NCBI RefSeq assembly: GCF_008727775.1
Contig: NZ_CP044232.1
Coordinates: 496,001-560,000, forward strand
Direction of reading: 5' to 3'
From: Microbacterium lushaniae
Lineage (GTDB): Bacteria; Actinomycetota; Actinomycetes; Actinomycetales; Microbacteriaceae
DNA: 64,000 bases
Within the stretch, counting starts at the first letter, position 1; each line of letters begins with the position of its first letter. Under the pieces are notes generated by a model. The model had not been told where the DNA came from. It made no database searches and saw only the letters and a list, made by a program, of their open reading frames with translations. This document shows positions 55,904 to 64,000 of the stretch, piece by piece. The translations under genes were made by a program, and so were the position numbers.

Positions 55904-56272
55904 ATGATTCAGAACGAATCCCGACTGAAGGTCGCCGACAACACCGGCGCGAAGGAGCTGCTCACCATCCGTGTGCTCGGCGGCTCCAACCGCCGCTACG
56001 CGGGCCTGGGCGACGTCATCGTCGCGACAGTCAAGGACGCCATCCCGGGCGGAAACGTCAAGAAGGGCGACGTCGTGAAAGCGGTCGTCGTGCGCGTCGT
56101 CAAGCAGACCCGTCGTCCCGACGGTTCCTATATCAAGTTCGACGAGAACGCCGCCGTGATCCTGAAGAGCGACGGGGAGCCCCGCGGCACCCGCATCTTC
56201 GGACCCGTCGGTCGTGAGCTTCGCGACAAGAAGTTCATGAAGATCGTCTCGCTCGCCCCGGAGGTCATTTGA
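55904..56272 (+). CDS. rplN: 50S ribosomal protein L14
   Basis: 122 aa, standard. [19 protein letters not shown] is the family start. It is located at the subunit interface where RsfS binds. First gene of the spc group, 4 nt after rpsQ, with no promoter of its own visible. Confidence 0.97.
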   Translation: MIQNESRLKVADNTGAKELLTIRVLGGSNRRYAGLGDVIVATVKDAIPGGNVKKGDVVKAVVVRVVKQTRRPDGSYIKFDENAAVILKSDGEPRGTRIFGPVGRELRDKKFMKIVSLAPEVI

Positions 56273-56274
56273 TC

Positions 56275-56634
56275 ATGGCGAAGATCAAGAAGGGCGACCT
56301 GGTTCAGGTCATCTCGGGCGCCAAGCCCGAGCGCGGCGGAGACCGCGGTAAGCAGGGCAAGGTCCTCGAGGTCCTCGTCGAGCAGAACCGCGTGATCGTC
56401 GAAGGCGTGAACTACGTCACCAAGCACAACCGCGTGGGCCAGTCCCAGCGCGGCACCAAGACGGGCGGCATCGAGACCTTCGAAGCCCCCATCCACATCT
56501 CCAACGTCGCCCTCGTCGACCCCGAGACCAAGAAGCCGACCCGTGTCGGCCACCGGGTCGAGGAGCAGGTCAAGGACGGCGTCAAGCGCACGGTCCGCGT
56601 GCGCTACGCGAAGAAGTCAGGCAAGGACCTCTGA
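56275..56634 (+). CDS. rplX: 50S ribosomal protein L24
   Basis: 119 aa. The KOW motif with [21 protein letters not shown] starts at residue 4. The ATG at 56275 lies 2 nt after the rplN stop; the in-frame TTG at 56269 would overlap it and add two residues. L24 starts 50S assembly. Confidence 0.95.
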   Translation: MAKIKKGDLVQVISGAKPERGGDRGKQGKVLEVLVEQNRVIVEGVNYVTKHNRVGQSQRGTKTGGIETFEAPIHISNVALVDPETKKPTRVGHRVEEQVKDGVKRTVRVRYAKKSGKDL

Positions 56635-56636
56635 AT

Positions 56637-57227
56637 ATGAGCACCGCGACTGCCGCGGCGGCTGGCAAGATCCAGCCCCGCCTGAAGCAGAAGTACCGGA
56701 ACGAGATCCAGCAGAAGCTGCAGGAGGAGTTCGGGTACACCAACGTCATGCAGATCCCCGGCCTGGTCAAGGTCGTGGTGAACACCGGCGTCGGCGAGGC
56801 CGCTCGTGACAGCAAGGTGATCGACGGCGCGATCGACGATCTCGTCAAGATCACCGGCCAGAAGCCGATCGTGACGAAGGCCCGCAAGTCCATCGCGCAG
56901 TTCAAGCTGCGCGAGGGCCAGGCCATCGGCGCGCACGTCACCCTCCGTGGCGACCGTGCGTGGGAGTTCATCGACCGCCTGGTGAACCTGGCGCTGCCGC
57001 GCATCCGCGACTTCCGCGGACTGTCCGGCGACCAGTTCGACGGCAACGGCAACTACACGTTCGGTCTCCAGGAGCAGGCAGTGTTCCACGAGATCGACCA
57101 GGACCGCATCGACCGGGTCCGCGGGTTCGACATCACGATCGTCACCACCGCCAAGACGGACGCGGAAGGCCGTTCGCTGCTGCGTCAGCTGGGCTTCCCG
57201 TTCCGTTCCGAAGACGCGCAGGCGTAA
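56637..57227 (+). CDS. rplE: 50S ribosomal protein L5
   Basis: 196 aa, with an Ala-rich start before [46 protein letters not shown] is read across the middle (split: [13 protein letters not shown] then [10 protein letters not shown]). Binds 5S rRNA. The usual S14 gene does not follow; the next 73 nt are non-coding. Confidence 0.96.
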   Translation: MSTATAAAAGKIQPRLKQKYRNEIQQKLQEEFGYTNVMQIPGLVKVVVNTGVGEAARDSKVIDGAIDDLVKITGQKPIVTKARKSIAQFKLREGQAIGAHVTLRGDRAWEFIDRLVNLALPRIRDFRGLSGDQFDGNGNYTFGLQEQAVFHEIDQDRIDRVRGFDITIVTTAKTDAEGRSLLRQLGFPFRSEDAQA

Positions 57228-57300
57228 CACCCCACCCATTCATAGAAGGTCGTCTGTCGTGTAACGGCAGCCGAAACCTCATGATCGAAAGAAGCATCAC

Positions 57301-57699
57301 ATGACGATGACAGACCCGGTCGCAGATATGCTGACCCGTCTGCGCAACGCGAACTCGGCGCACCACGACACCGTGTCGCTGCCGAGCTCCAAGCTCAAGA
57401 CCCACATCGCCGAGATCCTCCAGCAGGAGGGGTACATCGCGGGATGGTCCGTCGAGGACGCCCGCGTCGGCCAGACCCTGACGCTCCAGCTGAAGTACGG
57501 CCCGAACCGCGAGCGGTCGATCGCCGGCATCAAGCGCGTCTCCAAGCCCGGCCTGCGCGTGTACGCACGCTCGACCGAGATCCCCACGGTTCTCGGCGGC
57601 CTGGGCGTGGCCATCCTTTCCACCTCCTCCGGTCTGCTCACAGACCGTCAGGCCGAGCAGAAGGGCGTGGGCGGGGAAGTCCTCGCCTACGTGTGGTGA
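57301..57699 (+). CDS. rpsH: 30S ribosomal protein S8
   Basis: 132 aa, standard for actinobacteria. [20 protein letters not shown] is read at the start; ATG at 57307 would remove two residues. [20 protein letters not shown] near the C-terminus is typical. It binds the central domain of 16S rRNA. Confidence 0.97.
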   Translation: MTMTDPVADMLTRLRNANSAHHDTVSLPSSKLKTHIAEILQQEGYIAGWSVEDARVGQTLTLQLKYGPNRERSIAGIKRVSKPGLRVYARSTEIPTVLGGLGVAILSTSSGLLTDRQAEQKGVGGEVLAYVW

Positions 57700-57705
57700 T
57701 CTGAC

Positions 57706-58242
57706 ATGTCGCGAATCGGACGTCTTCCCATCGACATCCCCGCCGGTGTCACCGTCACGGTGACCGGTTCGGATGTCGCCGTCAAGGGCCCCAAGGGCGA
57801 GCTGTCGCTCACCGTGGCGCGCCCCATCGAGGTCAAGGTCGAGGAGAACCAGGTTCTCGTCACCCGCCCCGACGACGAGCGCGAGTCGCGGTCGCTCCAC
57901 GGCCTGACCCGCACGCTCATCGCCAACAACATCATCGGAGTCACCCAGGGCTACACCAAGGGTCTCGAAGTGGTCGGCACGGGTTACCGTGTCGCCCAGC
58001 GAGGCAGCGCGGTCGAATTCGCCCTCGGGTTCTCCCACCCCGTGCTCGTCGACCCGCCCGCCGGGATCACCTTCACGGTCGAGGGCAACAACCGCCTCAC
58101 CGTGAGCGGCATCGACAAGCAGGCCGTCGGTGAGGCGGCCGCCAACATCCGCAAGATCCGCAAGCCCGAGCCCTACAAGGGCAAGGGTGTGCGTTACGCG
58201 GGCGAGGTCGTCCGCCGCAAGGCCGGAAAGGCTGGTAAGTAA
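57706..58242 (+). CDS. rplF: 50S ribosomal protein L6
   Basis: 178 aa, standard two-domain protein near the factor-binding site. [19 protein letters not shown] and the C-terminal [20 protein letters not shown] are diagnostic. It starts 6 nt after rpsH. Confidence 0.97.
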   Translation: MSRIGRLPIDIPAGVTVTVTGSDVAVKGPKGELSLTVARPIEVKVEENQVLVTRPDDERESRSLHGLTRTLIANNIIGVTQGYTKGLEVVGTGYRVAQRGSAVEFALGFSHPVLVDPPAGITFTVEGNNRLTVSGIDKQAVGEAAANIRKIRKPEPYKGKGVRYAGEVVRRKAGKAGK

Positions 58243-58244
58243 GC

Positions 58245-58604
58245 ATGGCTGTGCAGTCGAAGTCCGTCGCACGTGCGCGACGCCACGCACGCCTTCGCAA
58301 GAAGGTCGTCGGCACCGAGGTCCGTCCTCGTCTTGTCGTGACCCGCTCGGCGCGCCACGTGTTCGTCCAGCTCGTAGACGACAGCAAGGGTCACACCGTG
58401 GCCTCCGCATCCACCCTCGAAACGGACCTGCGTGCGTTCGACGGTGACAAGACCGCCAAGGCGCGCAAGGTCGGCGAACTCGTCGCCGAGCGCGCGAAGG
58501 CCGCCGGCGTCACCGACGTCGTGTTCGATCGCGGTGGCAACCGGTACGCCGGTCGCGTCGCCGCGATCGCCGAGGGCGCCCGCGAAGGAGGGCTGAACCT
58601 GTGA
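58245..58604 (+). CDS. rplR: 50S ribosomal protein L18
   Basis: 119 aa, standard. It binds 5S rRNA with L5. [20 protein letters not shown] and the end [19 protein letters not shown] are typical. The last codons overlap the rpsE GTG by 4 nt. Confidence 0.97.
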   Translation: MAVQSKSVARARRHARLRKKVVGTEVRPRLVVTRSARHVFVQLVDDSKGHTVASASTLETDLRAFDGDKTAKARKVGELVAERAKAAGVTDVVFDRGGNRYAGRVAAIAEGAREGGLNL

Positions 58605-59305
58605 GTGACAACAAGGAGACCGAAGTGACCGACGCGTCCCAGGCCGCACCGGCCACGGCCGAGACGGCCACGGCCGGCACCGCCGACGCCAGCCGCGAGC
58701 CTCGTGAGGCTCGCCGCGGCGGCCGCGAGCGCAACCCGAACCGCGGCGACCGCGGATCGCGCGACCGCAACGAGAGCCAGTTCCTCGAGCGCGTCGTGAC
58801 GATCAACCGCGTGTCGAAGGTCGTCAAGGGCGGTCGTCGGTTCAGCTTCACGGCCCTCGTGGTCGTGGGCGACGGAAACGGCGTCGTCGGCGTCGGATAC
58901 GGCAAGGCCCGCGAGGTGCCCCTGGCCATCTCGAAGGGTGTCGAAGAGGCCAAGCGCAACTTCTTCCGCGTTCCCCGCGTCGGCAACACCATCCCGCACC
59001 CCGTGCAGGGTGAGGCGGCCGCCGGTGTCGTGCTGCTGCGTCCGGCAGCCGCCGGTACCGGTGTCATCGCCGGTGGTCCGGTGCGTGCGGTGCTCGAATG
59101 CGCCGGCATCCACGACATCCTGTCGAAGTCGCTGGGCTCGTCGAACACGATCAACATCGTGCACGCGACCGTCGCGGCGCTCAAGCAGCTCGAAGAGCCC
59201 CGTGCCGTGGCCGCGCGCCGTGGCCTGGAGTACGACGCTGTCGTGCCCGGCATCATCATCCGCAACGAGGCCAAGGCCGCCGCTGCGGCGAAGGCAGGTG
59301 TCTGA
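58601..59305 (+). CDS. rpsE: 30S ribosomal protein S5, with long N-terminal extension
   Basis: 234 aa against about 165-170 in E. coli. The first 60 residues form a disordered extension ending in [18 protein letters not shown], rich in Arg, Gly and Asp. The S5 core starts at [20 protein letters not shown], with the spectinomycin-region loop intact. S5 lines the mRNA entry tunnel together with S3, which carries a similar tail. The GTG start overlaps rplR. Confidence 0.96.
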   Translation: MSDNKETEVTDASQAAPATAETATAGTADASREPREARRGGRERNPNRGDRGSRDRNESQFLERVVTINRVSKVVKGGRRFSFTALVVVGDGNGVVGVGYGKAREVPLAISKGVEEAKRNFFRVPRVGNTIPHPVQGEAAAGVVLLRPAAAGTGVIAGGPVRAVLECAGIHDILSKSLGSSNTINIVHATVAALKQLEEPRAVAARRGLEYDAVVPGIIIRNEAKAAAAAKAGV

Positions 59306-59490
59306 TGGCGAGCCGACTGAAGGTGACCCAGATCAAGTCCAAGGTGAGCGAGAAGCAGAACCAGCGTGACACGCTGCGCAGCCTCGGTCTCAAGCGGATC
59401 GGCGACGCTGTCGTCCGTCCCGACGACGCGCAGACGCGCGGCTACGTCAAGACCGTGGCTCACCTCGTGAAGGTTGAGGAGATCGACTGA
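59305..59490 (+). CDS. rpmD: 50S ribosomal protein L30
   Basis: 61 aa, standard. [20 protein letters not shown] and [10 protein letters not shown] are typical. The ATG overlaps the rpsE stop by one base (TGATG), and its own stop overlaps the rplO start in the same way. Confidence 0.96.
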   Translation: MASRLKVTQIKSKVSEKQNQRDTLRSLGLKRIGDAVVRPDDAQTRGYVKTVAHLVKVEEID

Positions 59491-60047
59491 TGGCTGACAA
59501 CGACAACGTCGAGGCCGACAAGCCCGCGAAGAAGGCGCCCGCGCGCAAGCCCGCGGCAGCCAAGGCGAGCAAGCCCGCCGCCGCCAAGAACGCCGCTCCG
59601 GCGACGCGTCCCGGCGTGCTCAAGGTGCACCACCTGCGTCCGGTCCCCGGTGCGCACACCGCCAAGACCCGCGTGGGTCGTGGTGAGGGCTCCAAGGGTA
59701 AGACCGCGGGCCGTGGCACCAAGGGCACCAAGGCCCGCTACTCGGTGCGCATCGGCTTCGAGGGTGGGCAGATGCCGCTGCACATGCGCACCCCGAAGCT
59801 GCGCGGGTTCAAGAACCCGTTCCGCGTCGAGTACCAGGTCGTCAACCTGGACAAGCTGGCCGAGCTGTACCCGGCCGGTGGCGACGTCACCGTGGGCGAC
59901 CTCGTCGCCAAGGGTGCCGTGCGCAAGAACGAGAAGGTCAAGGTGCTCGGCACCGGCGACATCTCGGTGAAGCTGAACGTGACGGTCGACAAGGTCTCGG
60001 GTTCCGCCGAGCAGAAGATCGTCGCGGCGGGCGGCTCGGTCAACTGA
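59490..60047 (+). CDS. rplO: 50S ribosomal protein L15, with Lys/Ala-rich N-terminal extension
   Basis: 185 aa. The first 45 residues (for example [20 protein letters not shown]) are a low-complexity Lys/Ala/Pro extension. The core begins at [20 protein letters not shown]. The Gly-rich [10 protein letters not shown] and [19 protein letters not shown] segments are normal. Last ribosomal gene before the terminator and secY. Confidence 0.95.
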   Translation: MADNDNVEADKPAKKAPARKPAAAKASKPAAAKNAAPATRPGVLKVHHLRPVPGAHTAKTRVGRGEGSKGKTAGRGTKGTKARYSVRIGFEGGQMPLHMRTPKLRGFKNPFRVEYQVVNLDKLAELYPAGGDVTVGDLVAKGAVRKNEKVKVLGTGDISVKLNVTVDKVSGSAEQKIVAAGGSVN

Positions 60048-60061
60048 CCACGCCCCAACCG

Positions 60062-60098
60062 CAGAAGGGCCGGGAGGCGTAAGCCCCCGGCCCTTCTG
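60062..60098 (+). terminator. Hairpin between rplO and secY
   Basis: The stem 60062-60078 / 60083-60098 has about 16 bp, one bulged A and a GTAA tetraloop, starting 14 nt after rplO. It separates ribosomal-protein genes from secY-adk-map and may only attenuate. TACGCT at 60102-60107 could be a -10 box for secY, but no -35 box is convincing. Confidence 0.7.
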
Positions 60099-60155
60099 GG
60101 TTACGCTGGTCGTCTGTGCGCCTCGGCGCGCCGGAACCGTTCTGGAGGAATCCAC

Positions 60156-61478
60156 TTGTTCAGCGCCATTGCGCGGGTATTCCGCACGCCTGATCTGCGA
60201 CGCAAGATCGGCTTCACCCTGGGTGTGATCGCCATCTACCGGTTCGGTGCGCACATTCCGGCCCCGTTCGTCGATTTCCCGAACGTGCAGTCCTGCCTCG
60301 CGCAGTCCGGCGGCACCGAGGGCCTGCTCTCGCTGGTGAACCTGTTCTCCGGCGGCGCCCTGCTGCAGCTGTCGATCTTCGCCCTGGGTGTCATGCCCTA
60401 CATCACGGCGACGATCATCGTGCAGCTGCTGCGCGTGGTGATCCCGCACTTCGAGACCCTCTACAAGGAGGGCCAGTCCGGCCAGGCGCGCCTGACGCAG
60501 TACACGCGGTACCTCACGATCGCCCTCGCGCTGCTGCAGTCCACGACCCTGGTCACCGTCGCCCGCAGCGGCCAGCTGTTCGGCGTCACCGGCATCCCCG
60601 AGTGCGAGAACGTCCTCACCAACGACGTGTGGTGGGCGCAGCTGCTCATGATCATCACGATGACCGCCGGCACCGGCCTCATCATGTGGTTCGCCGAGCT
60701 CGTCACCGAGCGCGGCGTCGGCAACGGCATGTCGATCCTCATCTTCACCTCCATCGCCGCGACCTTCCCGGCCGCGATGTGGTCGATCTGGCAGGCCCGC
60801 AGCTTCGAGATCTTCCTCCTGGTGCTGGCCGTCGGAATCCTCGTGGTCGCTCTCGTGGTCTTCGTGGAACAGTCCCAGCGGCGCATCCCGGTGCAGTACG
60901 CCAAGCGGATGGTGGGGCGACGCACGTACGGCGGCACCAACACCTACATCCCGATCAAGGTGAACATGGCCGGTGTCGTGCCCGTCATCTTCGCCTCGTC
61001 GCTGCTGTACATCCCCGCCCTCATCGCGCAGTTCAACCAGCCGCAGGCGGGCGAGGAAGTGCCCGGCTGGGTCGCGTGGATCTCGCAGTACTTCACCACG
61101 GGCGACTCGCCGCTGTACATGCTGGTGTACTTCCTGCTGATCATCGGCTTCACGTACTTCTACGTCGCGATCACCTTCAACCCGGTCGATGTCGCCGACA
61201 ACATGAAGCGCTACGGCGGGTTCATCCCCGGCATCCGCGCCGGCCGGCCCACCGCCGAATACCTCGACTACGTCCTCACCCGCATCACGCTGCCCGGCTC
61301 GATCTACCTGGGCCTCATCGCGCTCCTGCCGCTCATCGCCCTGGCGACGGTCGGCGCCAACCAGAACTTCCCGTTCGGCGGCGCCTCGATCCTCATCATC
61401 GTCGGTGTGGGCCTGGAGACGGTGAAGCAGATCGACGCCCAGCTGCAGCAGCGTCACTACGAAGGGCTCCTCCGCTGA
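60156..61478 (+). CDS. secY: Protein translocase subunit SecY
   Basis: Channel subunit of the Sec translocon, 440 aa with ten membrane helices. The N-terminal RKIGFTLGVIAIYRFGAHIP and the first plug-region helix (LLSLVNLFSGGALLQLSIFA, nt about 60325) are typical, as is GVGNGMSILIF. The TTG at 60156 follows GGAGGA by 6 nt. The stop overlaps the adk start by one base. Confidence 0.97.
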   Translation: MFSAIARVFRTPDLRRKIGFTLGVIAIYRFGAHIPAPFVDFPNVQSCLAQSGGTEGLLSLVNLFSGGALLQLSIFALGVMPYITATIIVQLLRVVIPHFETLYKEGQSGQARLTQYTRYLTIALALLQSTTLVTVARSGQLFGVTGIPECENVLTNDVWWAQLLMIITMTAGTGLIMWFAELVTERGVGNGMSILIFTSIAATFPAAMWSIWQARSFEIFLLVLAVGILVVALVVFVEQSQRRIPVQYAKRMVGRRTYGGTNTYIPIKVNMAGVVPVIFASSLLYIPALIAQFNQPQAGEEVPGWVAWISQYFTTGDSPLYMLVYFLLIIGFTYFYVAITFNPVDVADNMKRYGGFIPGIRAGRPTAEYLDYVLTRITLPGSIYLGLIALLPLIALATVGANQNFPFGGASILIIVGVGLETVKQIDAQLQQRHYEGLLR

Positions 61479-62080
61479 TGGCTCGTCCCCTCCGTCTCCT
61501 CATCGTCGGCCCCCAGGGCTCGGGGAAGGGCACCCAGGGTGCCCGCATCGCCGAGGCCTTCGGCATCCCCGTGGTCTCCACCGGCGACGTCTTCCGCGCG
61601 AACGTCGCGGGGGGCACCGAGCTGGGCCTGCAGGTCCAGGAGATCATCGACGCCGGCCGCCTCGTGCCCGACGAGCTCACCGGCGCCGTCGTGCGTGACC
61701 GGCTGTCGAAGGAGGATGCCGCGGACGGGTTCCTCCTGGACGGATACCCGCGCAACCTCAGCCAGGTGATGAACCTCGACGAATTCCTCGAGGGCCGCGG
61801 CGAGAGCCTCGATGCCGTGCTGGCGCTCGTGGTGCCGCGCGAGGAGTCGATGCTGCGCCTGCGCAAGCGCGCGCAGGAGCAGGGCCGCGCCGACGACACC
61901 GAAGAGGCCATCGCGCAGCGCCTGGCGATCTACGAATCCGAGACCGCGCCGATCCTCGGCGTGTACGGCACGCGCGGCATCGTCGACGAGATCGACGGCG
62001 TCGGTTCGCTGGACGAGGTGACCGTGCGCATCTTCGCCGCGCTCGAGGTGCGCGGGTTCGCCCGCTCCGCCGCGGTCTGA
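61478..62080 (+). CDS. adk: Adenylate kinase, short form
   Basis: Interconverts 2 ADP with ATP and AMP. 200 aa. P-loop GPQGSGKGTQ at residues 10-19, AMP site GDVFR and DGYPRN, and the C-terminal core are complete. The LID insert with its zinc cysteines is missing (the chain passes from LRKRAQEQGRADDT straight on), which is the short bacterial form. It overlaps secY and is followed by map after 1 nt. Confidence 0.97.
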   Translation: MARPLRLLIVGPQGSGKGTQGARIAEAFGIPVVSTGDVFRANVAGGTELGLQVQEIIDAGRLVPDELTGAVVRDRLSKEDAADGFLLDGYPRNLSQVMNLDEFLEGRGESLDAVLALVVPREESMLRLRKRAQEQGRADDTEEAIAQRLAIYESETAPILGVYGTRGIVDEIDGVGSLDEVTVRIFAALEVRGFARSAAV

Positions 62081-62081
62081 C

Positions 62082-62924
62082 GTGGCTTTCCGCTCCTCCG
62101 CCTACAAGTCCGCCGCGCAGCTGCGGTCGATGATCGAGCCCGGGCTCATCACCGCCGCGGCGCTGGATGCCGTGCGCGCGATGATCGCGCCGGGTGTCAC
62201 GACGCTCGACCTCGACGCCGAGGCATCCCGTGTCATCCGCTCCCGCGGTGCGCGCTCGAACTTCCAGATGGTGCGCGGGTACCGGCACACGATCTGCGCC
62301 TCGGTCAACGAGCAGGTCGTGCACGGGATCCCCGGCGACCGGGCGCTGCAGGCCGGCGACCTGGTGTCGATCGACGCCGGCGCCGAGCTCCGCGGCTGGA
62401 ACGGCGACTCCGCGATCAGCGTGGTCGTCCCCGGTGATGCGCCGGCCGACCTCGTCGCCGCGCGTCAGCGGCTGTCGGATGTGACCGAGGGGTCGCTGTG
62501 GGCCGGCATCGCGCGGCTGGCGACGGCATCGCATCTGGGCGAGGTGGGCGCGGCGATCCAGGAGTACATCGAGGCCCACAGCCCGGCGACCGGCTCCTAC
62601 GGCATCCTGCGCGACTACGTCGGGCACGGCATCGGCCGCAAGATGCACGAGTCGCCGAGCGTGTTCAACTACCGCACGGCCGAGCCCGGAGCGCCCGTCC
62701 GGCCGGGGCTGGCCGTCGCGATCGAGCCGATGGTCGTCGCCGGCGACCAGGAGACCTTCGTCGAGGACGACGGCTGGACGGTCTCGACCATCGATCGTTC
62801 AGACGGCTCACACTGGGAACATAGCGTCGCAGTGCACGATGGAGGCATCTGGGTGCTCACGGCCCCCGACGGGGGCGCGGACAAGCTCGCACCCTTCGGT
62901 GTGGTCCCGACGGAGATCGGATAG
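62082..62924 (+). CDS. map: Type I methionine aminopeptidase
   Basis: Removes the initiator methionine from nascent proteins. 280 aa. All five metal ligands are seen: Asp in SIDAGAE, Asp in WNGDSAIS, His in VGHGIGRKMHE, Glu in VAIEPM and Glu in SHWEHSVAV. The GTG at 62082 directly follows the adk stop. infA and the other genes usually found after map are not in this window. Confidence 0.96.
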   Translation: MAFRSSAYKSAAQLRSMIEPGLITAAALDAVRAMIAPGVTTLDLDAEASRVIRSRGARSNFQMVRGYRHTICASVNEQVVHGIPGDRALQAGDLVSIDAGAELRGWNGDSAISVVVPGDAPADLVAARQRLSDVTEGSLWAGIARLATASHLGEVGAAIQEYIEAHSPATGSYGILRDYVGHGIGRKMHESPSVFNYRTAEPGAPVRPGLAVAIEPMVVAGDQETFVEDDGWTVSTIDRSDGSHWEHSVAVHDGGIWVLTAPDGGADKLAPFGVVPTEIG

Positions 62925-62927
62925 ATC

Positions 62928-63617
62928 GTGGCGCAACGCAAGGTCAACTGGTTCGCAATCGGCATCAGCATCGCGGTGGTGGTGGTGCTCATCGGCATCG
63001 GCGCCGCGGTGTGGTGGGGCAACGCCCTGGCCAACTCCGCCGGTGAGGCACCGGACAGCCCCGCGGTGGATGCATCCACCGGCGCCATCTCGGTGGGCGA
63101 CGGACCAGACACCGTCGACACCTACGTCGACTTCATGTGCCCGGCGTGCGCGTCGTTCGAGCAGGCCTACGGCCCGACCCTCGCCGACCTCGCCGCCGAC
63201 GGCACGATCACCCTCAACATCCACCCCGTCTCGATCCTTGACCGCGCCTCCGGAGGGACGGAGTACTCCACGCGGGCGGCGTCCGCGGCCTACTGCGTCG
63301 CCGAGGACGACCCCGACAACGTGCTCCCGTTCGTGCAGGCGATGTACGCCAACCAGCCGAGCGAGGGCGGGACCGGCATGACCGACGACGAGATCATCGC
63401 GATCGCACAGGGGGCCGGAGCATCCGACGCCGTCGCCGAGTGCATCACCGACGGCACGTACAAGCGCTTCGTCACCGCGATGACCCGCGAGACGCCGGTG
63501 CAGGAGGGCGCCTCCGGTGTCGCCACCCCGACGATCGCGGTCAACGGAGAGGTCCTGTCCAACCAGACCGACCTGACCGGCGATCCCGAGCGCGACATCG
63601 TCTCCCGCTTCAACTGA
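62928..63617 (+). CDS. Membrane-anchored thioredoxin-fold (DsbA-like) protein
   Basis: 229 aa with one N-terminal helix (residues about 8-32) and an external thioredoxin-fold domain of the DsbA group. The active-site motif CPAC near residue 71 sits in DFMCPACASFE, and the cis-proline loop is GVATPTIAVNG near residue 198. Likely a thiol oxidoreductase acting on secreted proteins; the many Cys-containing surface proteins here are plausible clients (inference). The GTG starts 3 nt after map, so it is probably in the same transcript. Confidence 0.9.
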   Translation: MAQRKVNWFAIGISIAVVVVLIGIGAAVWWGNALANSAGEAPDSPAVDASTGAISVGDGPDTVDTYVDFMCPACASFEQAYGPTLADLAADGTITLNIHPVSILDRASGGTEYSTRAASAAYCVAEDDPDNVLPFVQAMYANQPSEGGTGMTDDEIIAIAQGAGASDAVAECITDGTYKRFVTAMTRETPVQEGASGVATPTIAVNGEVLSNQTDLTGDPERDIVSRFN

Positions 63618-63622
63618 GCGCC

Positions 63623-63690
63623 GAGACACCACTTTTCGGCTGAAGCACCAGGCGTCGCCGGTGGTCTCAGCCGGAGTGTGGTGTTTCAGC
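63623..63690. repeat. Nested palindromic element B
   Basis: 68-nt element with outer arms of 21 nt (63623-63643 with 63670-63690, 17 of 21 paired) and a small inner CACC/GGTG pair. An ungapped comparison with element A (10251-10318) gives 50 of 68 identities. It fills the gap between the DsbA-like gene and the convergent gene, and contains the stop codon of the latter (63686-63688). It may also act as terminator for both. Confidence 0.8.
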
Positions 63691-64000
63691 GCGCGCGAGG
63701 ATGGTCGCGCAGCGTCGCGAGCAGGGCGTGCTGGGGCGGGCGAACCGCCGGCACCCCGGCCATCCGCAGCTTGGCGTCCAGCGGAGCCGCCCGCATCGCG
63801 TCGCCGTAGTCCCACCGGGCGAAGCCGCGTTCGTATCTGCGGAGCCGGTCCTCGCGGGCCTTCTCCCTGCGTAGGGCGCGGGGATCCGCCGCATCCTGCC
63901 CCGACAGGTACTTCCCGAACCCGTCGGATTCGCCGATGACCCGCTCGTCGGGGAAGTAGAAGTCGCTGCGGTCCTCGGCTCCTTCGTAATGGAAGGTCTG
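63686..64000 (-). CDS. DUF559-like (AbiEi-associated) protein, C-terminal part
   Basis: The last 104 codons and the stop of a minus-strand gene that begins outside the window. It reads SDFYFPDERVIGESDGFGKY, then a basic helix with REKAREDRLRRYERG. The D-x(n)-E-x-D-G-x-x-K-Y pattern matches the C-terminal domain of the gene at 41494 and the Vsr-like DUF559 fold; here the acidic Glu is intact. Function unproven. The stop codon lies inside palindromic element B. Confidence 0.7.
   Translation of the reverse strand, partial: QTFHYEGAEDRSDFYFPDERVIGESDGFGKYLSGQDAADPRALRREKAREDRLRRYERGFARWDYGDAMRAAPLDAKLRMAGVPAVRPPQHALLATLRDHPRAR

Overview
High-GC actinobacterial chromosome, most likely Microbacterium or another Microbacteriaceae. 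The evidence is GC-rich codon use, frequent GTG and TTG starts, actinobacterial forms of the ribosomal proteins (long L29, S17 and S5), and a cobalt/nickel ECF transporter followed by rpoBC, str, S10 and spc operons in one arm. Genus assignment is inference. I found no rRNA, tRNA, insertion sequence, prophage or CRISPR array.

Layout. 1-498: 3' part of a spermidine-synthase-like gene (minus). 684-6231: a peptide ABC transporter, with binding lipoprotein and two permeases on plus and a convergent double-ATPase gene on minus. The converging ends meet in a C-rich / palindrome / G-rich block. 6421-8844: CbiM-N-Q-O-type Co/Ni ECF transporter behind a 19-bp palindromic operator candidate. 8878-11192: 5-oxoprolinase subunits A and fused B-C. 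11443-18856: rpoB-rpoC, with a 1-nt deletion in rpoB. 18974-21897: four small genes of unknown function. 22018-35913: one 14-kb co-oriented operon with Ser/Thr kinase, a 1991-aa Ig-like cell-surface protein, MoxR ATPase, DUF58, a transglutaminase-like membrane protein, an FHA protein and a small membrane protein. 36154-40535: rpsL-rpsG-fusA-tuf. 40780-50142: a small LPXTG protein, an AbiEi/DUF559-like gene, and a roughly 2490-aa VWA-containing LPXTG surface protein. 50523-62924: S10 and spc operons through secY-adk-map. 62928-63617: a DsbA-like membrane protein. 63686-64000: 3' part of a second DUF559-like gene (minus).

How the parts work together. The housekeeping blocks (RNA polymerase, elongation factors, ribosomal proteins, translocon, adenylate kinase, methionine aminopeptidase) are standard, each with a clear -35/-10 promoter and hairpin terminators. 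The accessory content is nutrient uptake (peptides, Co/Ni, 5-oxoproline) and cell-envelope functions.

Most interesting items. (1) The kinase/Ig/MoxR/DUF58/transglutaminase/FHA operon looks like an envelope signalling system; its transglutaminase-like domain has lost the catalytic Cys and His. (2) There is a family of nested palindromic elements. One copy encodes the linker of the PxpB-PxpC fusion, and two copies sit directly at the 3' ends of both DUF559-like genes. (3) Three genes (rpoB, the transglutaminase-like gene, the large surface protein) each carry a single-base loss in or beside a G/C homopolymer, which points to sequence error rather than biology. All calls come from reading the sequence; no database search was run.
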